A DNA stretch of 5,748 nt from an uncultured Eubacteriales bacterium (lineage in GTDB: Bacteria; Bacillota; Clostridia; Peptostreptococcales; Anaerovoracaceae), in assembly GCA_959021945.1 (NCBI GenBank), contig CAUEYG010000127.1:1-5748 (forward strand), read 5' to 3'. Below are positions 1 to 5,748 of this stretch, piece by piece. The notes under the pieces are model-generated. The model had not been told where the DNA came from, ran no database searches, and was given only the letters and a program-made list of their open reading frames with translations. The position numbers and the translations under genes were made by a program. Each line of letters opens with the position of its first letter. Position 1 is the stretch's first letter.

Positions 1-44
1 TATGGCAAAGCTAATAAAATCAATAAATTTGGGCTTGACAGAAT

Positions 45-52
45 AGGAAGGA
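45..52 (+). promoter_or_regulatory. Ribosome binding site of the first amidohydrolase
   Basis: The purine run AGGAAGGA lies 3 nt before the ATG at 56 and supports that start. The 44 bp before it contain no convincing promoter. Two plus-strand frames are open from the window edge: one ends at a TAG at 44-46, overlapping this site, and the other at a TAA at 67-69, just inside the gene. Either could be the tail of an upstream gene in the same operon, but the stretches are too short (14-22 codons) to identify. Confidence 0.75.
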
Positions 53-55
53 ATT

Positions 56-1684
56 ATGAATGTTTCTAAAATTTATACAAATGGCAGTATCTTTACCGTA
101 AATAAAGAAAATGACTGGGTAGATGCTGTTGCAGTTAAGGACGGCCTGATTGTTTACGCAGGAGATCGAGCCGGGGCGGATGCTTCTTTGAATGGTGATT
201 ATGAAATCGTTGATTTAAAAGGAAAAATGATGCTGCCGGGTTTTATTGACGGCCATTGTCACCCTGTGATGGCGGCCCATTATCTTTGTGGAGTATATCT
301 GCAAGTTGAATGGGATGTGAAAGAATGCATTGCTGAAATAAAGAGATTTATTAGTGAAAATCCGAATCAAGATACTTATTTTGGCATTGGATACGCCGAA
401 TGGCTTTTTGATGAAAATGGACCTAAAAGGGAACTGCTGGATGAGATTTGTTTCGACAAACCGGTGATGATCCTGGGAAGCAGCGCACATGAAGCATGGG
501 TCAACACAAAGACCTTAGAGCTGGCGGGAATTACAGAAAAAACGCCTGATCCTATTCCGGGCTTTCACTATTTTCATAGAGATAAAGAGGGGAAACCTAC
601 AGGGCATTTGTTGGAATTAGGTCCGCAGATGATGATTATGGACAAAATTAATTTCTTTGATCATGAAAAAATAGAAGCAGAGCTTTTAAAAGCTTCCGAA
701 GAATATGCAGCAATGGGAGTGACCTCTCTATGCGATATGGGCGCTCCGGAGTTTGCAATGAAAGCATATTTTGAAACAATGCCACTCTTAATTGAAAATG
801 GCAGCTACAAACAAAGACTGGTAGGATGCGGCCGTATGATTACAGATAAGCATGAGGTGGAAATTATCCTTCCAAGGCTCAATGATTATAAAGAAACATA
901 CAACACAGACAACTTTCGAATTAACTTTCTTAAAATAATAAACGACGGAACCCTAGAAACAAGGTCTGCTGCTTTGAGCAAGCCCTATGATGAAGATCAA
1001 TCAATGGTGAAACCCTTGTTCACAGAGCAGGAACTGTCAGAATTAGGTGTTCAGGCTGCAAAATCCGGTCTTGATGTGAATGTACATGCAATTGGCGACG
1101 AGGCTATAAGCGGAACACTGGCAATGGCCAAAGCTATTCGCCGGGCAGGTTATGAAGACTGCCGCATTGTTAATTCTCACTGCGACTATGTAAAAGACCA
1201 TGAACTACCCTTATTTGGGAAATACAATGTGATTGCAAATACCACCTGCGTATGGCACTATGGGAACCCTGATATGGAAAAGGTCATTGGCGATAGACAG
1301 AACCATACTTTCAGACTAAAAAGTATGATAACAGGAGGATGCCGTATGGGCCAGGGTTCTGATTTCCCCGTAGACGAATTTGGAAGAGAACCATTAAAGG
1401 GAATAGAAATGGGCTGTACCAGACAACTTTTTGACCATCCTGAGCTACCGGTACTGCGGCCATATGAAGAAAAACTATCTGTTGATGACGGCGTAGCCAG
1501 CTATACCATAAACAACGCATATCAAATGCACATGGAAGACAGATTAGGCTCAATCGAAGCAGGGAAATACGCGGACTTGGTGATTTTAGAAAAGAACATC
1601 TTTGATATCCCTGTTTCAGAAATTCATAACGTAAAAGTATGCGAAACGATTAAGGAAGGCAAAACAATATACAAAAGCAAATAG
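56..1684 (+). CDS. YtcJ-like metal-dependent amidohydrolase (amidohydrolase_3 family), first of a tandem pair
   Basis: This is a predicted cytoplasmic metal-dependent hydrolase of 542 residues, a normal length for the YtcJ/amidohydrolase_3 family, which includes N-substituted formamide deformylase. There is no signal peptide. The N-terminal beta domain (about 1-60, with the family-like NGSIFTVN and AVAVKDGLIVYAG segments) leads into the TIM barrel. Expected metal ligands are visible: H67 and H69 in GHCHP, K293 in FLKIINDG (the lysine usually carboxylated in this family), H344 in NVHAIGD, H375 in NSHCDY and D436 in GSDFPVD. SAHEAWVN near 143-150 is a further family motif. The C-terminal GSIEAGKYADLVIL (498-511) closes the beta domain as in other amidohydrolases. 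The ATG at 56 is supported by AGGAAGGA at 45-52 and by alignment with the next gene, whose protein starts at the equivalent residue. The family call is strong; the substrate (an N-acyl, N-formyl or other amide, or a cyclic amide) is unknown. The adjacent permease suggests a compound taken up from outside. Confidence 0.93.
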   Translation: MNVSKIYTNGSIFTVNKENDWVDAVAVKDGLIVYAGDRAGADASLNGDYEIVDLKGKMMLPGFIDGHCHPVMAAHYLCGVYLQVEWDVKECIAEIKRFISENPNQDTYFGIGYAEWLFDENGPKRELLDEICFDKPVMILGSSAHEAWVNTKTLELAGITEKTPDPIPGFHYFHRDKEGKPTGHLLELGPQMMIMDKINFFDHEKIEAELLKASEEYAAMGVTSLCDMGAPEFAMKAYFETMPLLIENGSYKQRLVGCGRMITDKHEVEIILPRLNDYKETYNTDNFRINFLKIINDGTLETRSAALSKPYDEDQSMVKPLFTEQELSELGVQAAKSGLDVNVHAIGDEAISGTLAMAKAIRRAGYEDCRIVNSHCDYVKDHELPLFGKYNVIANTTCVWHYGNPDMEKVIGDRQNHTFRLKSMITGGCRMGQGSDFPVDEFGREPLKGIEMGCTRQLFDHPELPVLRPYEEKLSVDDGVASYTINNAYQMHMEDRLGSIEAGKYADLVILEKNIFDIPVSEIHNVKVCETIKEGKTIYKSK

Positions 1685-1694
1685 AATCATAATT

Positions 1695-1699
1695 GGAGG
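1695..1699 (+). promoter_or_regulatory. Ribosome binding site fixing the start of the second amidohydrolase
   Basis: GGAGG lies 5 nt before the ATG at 1705, close to ideal Shine-Dalgarno spacing. A TTG at 1693 would extend the frame by four codons, but it overlaps this site and has no purine-rich site of its own in front of it. The ATG at 1705 is therefore the better start, and it makes the two paralogues align from residue 1. Confidence 0.85.
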
Positions 1700-1704
1700 T
1701 CAAA

Positions 1705-3330
1705 ATGAGTGTTTGTAAACTTTATCAAAACGGAAATATCTTTACGGTCAATAAGGATTGTGAATGGGCCGAGGCTGTTGTAGTAAGAGACAACAAGATT
1801 GTTTATGTTGGCAATAAGACAGGTGCAAAAGCATTTTGTGATGCAGAGACTGAAATTTGTGATCTGGAAGGTAAAATGATGCTGCCGGGTTTTATTGATG
1901 GACATTGTCATCCTGTAATGGCAGCCCATGTCTTATCTGGGATCGTATTTGATATAGACTGGAATCTTTCCCAATGTATTGAAGAAATTAAACGTTATGT
2001 AACCGACCATCCTGATCATAAAACTTATTTTGGGTTAGGGTATGCTGAATGGATGTTTGATGAAAAGGGACCTAAGAAAGAAATCTTAGATGAAATTTGT
2101 ATGGAAAAGCCAATGCTGTTTCTCGGAAGCGGTGCACATGAAGCTTGGTGCAACAGCAAATGTTTTGAAATTGCAGGTATTACAAAGGACACGCCTGACC
2201 CTGTTCCCGGACTCCATTATTTTTCCAGAGATGCTGACGGTAATCCGGCAGGCCACGTTGTGGAAGGAAGATGTCAGACTATGATTATGGGAAAAATTAA
2301 CTTCTTTGATGAAGACAACGTAATAAAGATAATGGCTGCTAATTCTGCCGAGTATGCTGCTATGGGCGTCACAGCAACTGCAGATATGGGTATTTATTCA
2401 TACCTGGAAAAACAATATTATAAAGCACTGGATACGGTAAAGGCCTCCGGTCAGTATTTGCAAAGATTCGTAGGATGCACTTGTCACGTAGAAGATCCGG
2501 ATCTCATTGATTCCAGAATTGCTGCCATCTTAGAGGCCCAAAAGAAATATAATGACGAGACCTTTAAAATCAACTTTTTAAAGATTATTAATGACGGAAC
2601 GATGGAAAGCCGTTCTGCAGCAATCAGTGAGCCATACCCTGAAGACGGTTCTGTTGTAAAACCCCTCATGGATGAAAAGGCAGCAGCAGAGGTTGGTCTG
2701 AAAGCTGCCAAAGTAGGACTTGATTTAAATATGCATGCCATTGGTGATATTGCGGCAAAGTCTGTGGCCGCAATGGCGGAAGCAGTGAGACAGGCCGGGT
2801 ATGACGACTGCCGCATTACCTGTTCACATTCTCAGTACATAATGCCTGAGGATATAAAACGATTCGGCAAATATCATATTGTTGCCAATTCCACAGGCGT
2901 ATGGATGTATGGAAATCCTCTTATGGATAAAGTTTTAGGTCATATTAATGATGAAACCTTTCGTATGAAAAGTCTTATTAATGCAGGGGCGCGTGTTGCC
3001 CTGGGCAGTGATTTTCCGGTAGATGAATATGGAAGAGAACCTCTCAAGAGCATTGAAATGTGTGTTACCAGGAAAATGTATGACCAGCCGGATGCGCCTG
3101 TTCTCAAACCTTATGATGAAGCTATAACAGTAGAAGATGCCATCAGGGCCTTTACCATAAACAATGCATACCAAATGCATATGGAAGATATAATCGGTTC
3201 CATTGAAGTTGGAAAATATGCGGACTTTGTTATCCTCCAAGAAAATATTCTGGAAACAGAGCCAGAGCGGATTCATAAAGTCAAGGTTTGTGAAACAATT
3301 ATGAACGGAATCACAACCTACAAAGCATAA
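1705..3330 (+). CDS. YtcJ-like metal-dependent amidohydrolase (amidohydrolase_3 family), second of a tandem pair
   Basis: This 541-residue paralogue of the preceding gene is about 55% identical to it by hand count, with no gaps, so residue numbers correspond. The expected ligands are all present: H67 and H69 in GHCHP, K293 in FLKIINDG, H344 in NMHAIGD, H375 in CSHSQY and D436 in GSDFPVD. It has no signal peptide, so it should act in the cytoplasm. Conservation is highest around the metal site and the C-terminal beta domain (481-510). It is lowest at about 81-90, 201-210 and 231-280, which may shape the substrate pocket or a lid. The start is the ATG preceded by GGAGG at 1695-1699. It follows the first gene by 20 bp and precedes the permease by 24 bp, so co-transcription is very likely. 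It probably arose by local duplication and may have a related but different substrate, or may form a mixed oligomer with its partner. The exact reaction cannot be assigned from sequence. Confidence 0.93.
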   Translation: MSVCKLYQNGNIFTVNKDCEWAEAVVVRDNKIVYVGNKTGAKAFCDAETEICDLEGKMMLPGFIDGHCHPVMAAHVLSGIVFDIDWNLSQCIEEIKRYVTDHPDHKTYFGLGYAEWMFDEKGPKKEILDEICMEKPMLFLGSGAHEAWCNSKCFEIAGITKDTPDPVPGLHYFSRDADGNPAGHVVEGRCQTMIMGKINFFDEDNVIKIMAANSAEYAAMGVTATADMGIYSYLEKQYYKALDTVKASGQYLQRFVGCTCHVEDPDLIDSRIAAILEAQKKYNDETFKINFLKIINDGTMESRSAAISEPYPEDGSVVKPLMDEKAAAEVGLKAAKVGLDLNMHAIGDIAAKSVAAMAEAVRQAGYDDCRITCSHSQYIMPEDIKRFGKYHIVANSTGVWMYGNPLMDKVLGHINDETFRMKSLINAGARVALGSDFPVDEYGREPLKSIEMCVTRKMYDQPDAPVLKPYDEAITVEDAIRAFTINNAYQMHMEDIIGSIEVGKYADFVILQENILETEPERIHKVKVCETIMNGITTYKA

Positions 3331-3354
3331 CGTATTTATGAAAGGAGAATTAAG

Positions 3355-4998
3355 ATGTCAAAGAGAAGTTATACAGGCGGACAAATCCTGGAAGACGCTC
3401 ATCCGGATTTAAAGAAAAAAAAGTTTTCATTAGCAGCAATGACTTTTTTTATTTATTGTGCATGTGCTGGCGGTGCTTTTGGTATTGAAACCATGATTTC
3501 ATCTGCAGGTCCGGGATTAACCCTGATCTTGCTTGTACTGATTCCTATTTTATGGGGCATGCCCATTGGACTTTATTCATCTGAACTTACAAATTTAGCC
3601 CCGGTTGAATCAGGCCCGTATGTTTGGGCGAAAATGGCATTTGGAGAGTTTTGGGGCTTTTCCTTTGGATTTTGGATTGCACTGGCCATGTATTTAACAG
3701 GGGCTGCATATGTTGTGCTTGCAGTCGATTATATTGGCATGTTCTTTCCATTATCCCCTGCCACAGCATTTATATTGAAGGCTGCAATTATCCTTGTTTT
3801 TACAATTATTAATTTAATGGGGCTGGAAGAGGTGAGTATCGTAAGTACGATTTTCAGTATCATCATTTTATTGGCATTTGCGGCTGTGGCTTTTGTAGGA
3901 ATCGTAAACTGGCAGTATAATCCTATGGACCCGATTGTTCCGGCAGGGCAGGGCGCTCTCTCAAGTTGGGGAACAGGAATTGCTGTAGGAGTTTGGATGT
4001 ACTGCGGCTATGTTGCTATTTCATTCCTGGGAGGTGAAATTGAAAATCCGCAAGTTATTCCAAAAGGAATGAAAATTGGAATTTTAGTAATTACATTGAG
4101 CTATATTCTGCCTACACTAGGCGGCATTGTGTCTACAGGACCATGGACAGAATGGGGCGTCAGTCTTGACTATTCTTCTGTACTATACCAGCATATAGGT
4201 ACGTGGGCAGGCATGGCATTTATGATTGTTGCAGTAATTGCACAATGCGCCATATTTAATGCATCTATTACATCAGCATCCAGATCCTTTATGGTGCTGG
4301 GTCAGGATAATCTCTGTCCTAAATTTTTATCTACTGTTTCAAAAAACAGGAAAGTCCCGGTATGGCCAATTCTCATTCTGGCAGCGATCAATCTAATACT
4401 GGTGAATTTAAATTTTGAAGTGCTAGTGACAATCTTATCTCCGGTCTTATTTGTTCTGTATGTGGGATTAGGATTTGCATATGTAAAAATCAGAAAAGAT
4501 TATCCGGTTGAAAAGCGTGGAGAGCTCTACTATGTAAAGAGCAAATTCGCCCCTGTTTACATATGCGGAGGCCCTTTAATTGTAGGTATTATCAGTTTTC
4601 TGGTAAATGGAACAGAATATTTCCTTTTAGGGTTTATTGCGATTATTGCAGCTGTAATCTTTTATCCGATCTGCAAATGGATATATGGCGGATTTTATAA
4701 GAGGGATCCGGAACAGTACCCGATCAATTCCAGAACAAAACTGGCAAAAGGTGATCTGATTAGGTTTGGACTTTTCTTTTTACTGTTTGGTGCAATCGCC
4801 TTTCTCGGTTCTTTTTTCCTGGTATGGTATGAAGGCTCATGGGGACCGGATTATTATCTGGAAACATACGGTTCCGGAATCATGAGTAATTTCTGGGCAA
4901 TGATCAGTGTGGCTCGTTGGGGCGGTGTAATCATGCTGGTCATAGGAGCTGTTCTTTTCCTAATTGGTAAGAAAGTAGATCCTATTTCAAAGGACTAG
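3355..4998 (+). CDS. APC-superfamily amino acid/amine permease with a C-terminal extension
   Basis: This is a predicted inner-membrane secondary transporter of 547 residues. A charged cytoplasmic N-terminus (about 1-23) precedes an APC core. Family-like features are GGAFGIE (39-45) in the first membrane segment, ESGPYVWA (85-92), and GGEIENPQVIPKG (226-238) after segment 6, the usual place of the APC G-E-x-x-NP motif. By eye, hydrophobic segments lie near 24-46, 52-75, 98-124, 136-156, 161-184, 206-228, 240-262, 282-306, 335-352, 356-378, 400-418 and 421-447. A polar linker (448-466) then leads to two more at about 467-491 and 512-537, giving about 14 rather than the common 12. The GGxFGIE type of first segment resembles the polyamine/amino acid (PUT/LAT-like) branch, but substrate cannot be fixed. 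AAAGGAGA at 3341-3348 supports the ATG. Lying 24 bp after two amidohydrolases, it most likely imports their substrate; exchange or export of a product is an alternative. Confidence 0.92.
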   Translation: MSKRSYTGGQILEDAHPDLKKKKFSLAAMTFFIYCACAGGAFGIETMISSAGPGLTLILLVLIPILWGMPIGLYSSELTNLAPVESGPYVWAKMAFGEFWGFSFGFWIALAMYLTGAAYVVLAVDYIGMFFPLSPATAFILKAAIILVFTIINLMGLEEVSIVSTIFSIIILLAFAAVAFVGIVNWQYNPMDPIVPAGQGALSSWGTGIAVGVWMYCGYVAISFLGGEIENPQVIPKGMKIGILVITLSYILPTLGGIVSTGPWTEWGVSLDYSSVLYQHIGTWAGMAFMIVAVIAQCAIFNASITSASRSFMVLGQDNLCPKFLSTVSKNRKVPVWPILILAAINLILVNLNFEVLVTILSPVLFVLYVGLGFAYVKIRKDYPVEKRGELYYVKSKFAPVYICGGPLIVGIISFLVNGTEYFLLGFIAIIAAVIFYPICKWIYGGFYKRDPEQYPINSRTKLAKGDLIRFGLFFLLFGAIAFLGSFFLVWYEGSWGPDYYLETYGSGIMSNFWAMISVARWGGVIMLVIGAVLFLIGKKVDPISKD

Positions 4999-5010
4999 AT
5001 TGAGAAAAAT

Positions 5011-5051
5011 AAAAACAGCCTCTTTAGCAGTTTTGCTAAGGGGCTGTTTTT
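5011..5051. terminator. Bidirectional intrinsic terminator between convergent genes
   Basis: AAAAACAGCC (5011-5020) pairs perfectly with GGCTGTTTTT (5042-5051). Inside it, 5022-5029 pairs with 5034-5041 (one G-T pair), leaving a four-base GTTT loop and a single bulged T at 5021. Reading rightward, the hairpin ends in a T run. Reading leftward, the A-rich stretch 5005-5015 becomes a T-rich tail. It lies 13 bp after the permease stop and 21 bp from the transpeptidase stop, so it can end both transcripts. Confidence 0.9.
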
Positions 5052-5072
5052 CAGTATGACCGTGACTTTTAT

Positions 5073-5748
5073 TTACCAATGAACAATAACAGGCACGCCT
5101 TTGTCCGCCAGATTTTCAAAAAGCTTTTTAGCAGAAGGAATCGGCATATTGACACAGCCGTGGCTGCCGCCTCCCCGGAAGATATCTCCGCCAAAGGAGC
5201 TTCTCCATGGAGCATCGTGCATCCCATAATTTCCATAAAACGGCATCCAATAGGATACAGGGCTTTCATAGGAAGAACCGTCTGCGTTGCTGCCTTTCAA
5301 AGTAGCGCCGCGCTGTTTATAGGATAGACCAAAAGTGCCTGTCGGCGTATCGTAGACCTGATAACTGCCTGTTACTACCGGGCAGCTGACAATTTCTTTT
5401 CCATCTTTAAAATACCAGAGATGCTGTTCGGCCAAAGAGATATCCACATAAGTGTTTCCAATATCATCCTGTTTGTTGTACTCGCCGAACCCAGTCATAA
5501 GCCACACTGGTTCGCGCTTTACCTCTTTGCCGCTTTTTAAATCCTTAATCAACTGTTCCGTTTCTTTATCTCTGCTGATAGCAAATCCGTAATCACCGCC
5601 GGAGACTTTGATTTTGCGCCCGCTTAGAGAAGTAAACTCCCTGGTTCTTCCTAAGGTATTATACTCTGTTGCAAAATCCTCTACAAATTCTCGAACGGCC
5701 TCTTCGTTGATGGAAACCTCTTTCATTGCTTTTCTTATTTTCTTTATG
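5073..5748 (-). CDS. L,D-transpeptidase (YkuD domain), C-terminal part, cut by the window edge
   Basis: This enzyme would form 3-3 peptidoglycan cross-links, or attach groups to peptidoglycan, outside the cytoplasmic membrane. Numbering is from the in-frame ATG at 5724-5726, giving 217 residues to the stop at 5073. Residues 1 to about 70 resemble the end of a PG_binding_4 domain (VREFVEDFATEYNT, then SGGDYGFAI). The YkuD catalytic domain covers about 92-216. Its signature is complete: H170 in YGMHDAPW, then SHGCVNMP with H189 and the nucleophile C191 (codon at 5154-5156). The frame remains open upstream of that ATG to the edge, with no Shine-Dalgarno site before it. Relatives usually have a membrane anchor and more PG_binding_4 sequence ahead of this part, so the true start is very probably outside the window. 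It converges on the permease gene and shares its terminator; no functional link to the amidohydrolases is apparent. Confidence 0.93.
   Translation of the reverse strand, partial: IKKIRKAMKEVSINEEAVREFVEDFATEYNTLGRTREFTSLSGRKIKVSGGDYGFAISRDKETEQLIKDLKSGKEVKREPVWLMTGFGEYNKQDDIGNTYVDISLAEQHLWYFKDGKEIVSCPVVTGSYQVYDTPTGTFGLSYKQRGATLKGSNADGSSYESPVSYWMPFYGNYGMHDAPWRSSFGGDIFRGGGSHGCVNMPIPSAKKLFENLADKGVPVIVHW

Noticed and set aside
35..40. A perfect TTGACA, matching the consensus -35 promoter box
   Set aside because: A -10 box at normal spacing would fall at about 58-63, inside the start of the first gene, and the bases there do not resemble TATAAT. It is also downstream of most of the visible leader, so it could not yield a transcript including the ribosome binding site.
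1..46. Tail of an upstream gene ending in TAG at 44-46, or in another frame at 67-69
   Set aside because: Both are only 14-22 codons to the window edge with no recognisable motif, so neither can be assigned.
1693..1704. TTG start giving the second amidohydrolase four extra residues
   Set aside because: The TTG overlaps the GGAGG site that serves the ATG at 1705, and the paralogue has no matching extension.
2484..2816. Open frames on the minus strand and in other frames inside the hydrolase and permease genes
   Set aside because: They lie wholly within well-supported conserved genes, lack good ribosome binding sites and show no recognisable protein motifs.
5724..5726. ATG as the true start of the L,D-transpeptidase
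   Set aside because: The frame continues open to the window edge, no Shine-Dalgarno site precedes this ATG, and the protein would begin in the middle of a PG_binding_4-like domain without a signal or membrane anchor.
1..5748. Search by eye for CRISPR repeats, insertion sequence ends, tRNA or rRNA genes and riboswitch-like structures
   Set aside because: Nothing was seen; coding sequence fills nearly the whole window and the only structured non-coding element is the terminator.

Overview
The window looks like a chromosomal segment of a low-to-moderate-GC anaerobic Firmicute, most likely class Clostridia. The reasons are the strong GGAGG-type ribosome binding sites, the AT-biased third codon positions, the short intergenic gaps, and a convergent L,D-transpeptidase gene whose PG_binding_4-like plus YkuD layout is common in Clostridia. 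Genus and species cannot be fixed from the sequence alone.

Positions 1-4998 hold a tight plus-strand gene set. Two adjacent paralogous metal-dependent amidohydrolases of the YtcJ/amidohydrolase_3 type (56-1684 and 1705-3330) are separated by only 20 bp. A 24 bp gap then leads to an APC-superfamily amino acid/amine permease (3355-4998). The two enzymes (542 and 541 residues) align end to end with no gaps and are about 55% identical by hand count. All expected metal-ligand positions are kept in both. No promoter is visible in the first 55 bp, so the transcript probably starts upstream of the window.

Positions 4999-5072 form a convergent intergenic gap with a strong stem-loop, A-rich on its left side and T-rich on its right, which should terminate transcription from both directions. 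Positions 5073-5748 (minus strand) carry the C-terminal part of an L,D-transpeptidase with an intact catalytic SHGCVN motif. Its reading frame stays open to the window edge, so its N-terminus lies outside.

The first three genes probably act together: the permease imports an amine, amino acid derivative or N-substituted amide, and the two cytoplasmic amidohydrolases hydrolyse it or two related compounds. The substrate is not readable from the sequence. This paired-hydrolase plus permease cassette is the most interesting content. The transpeptidase is an unrelated cell-wall gene that happens to converge on it.
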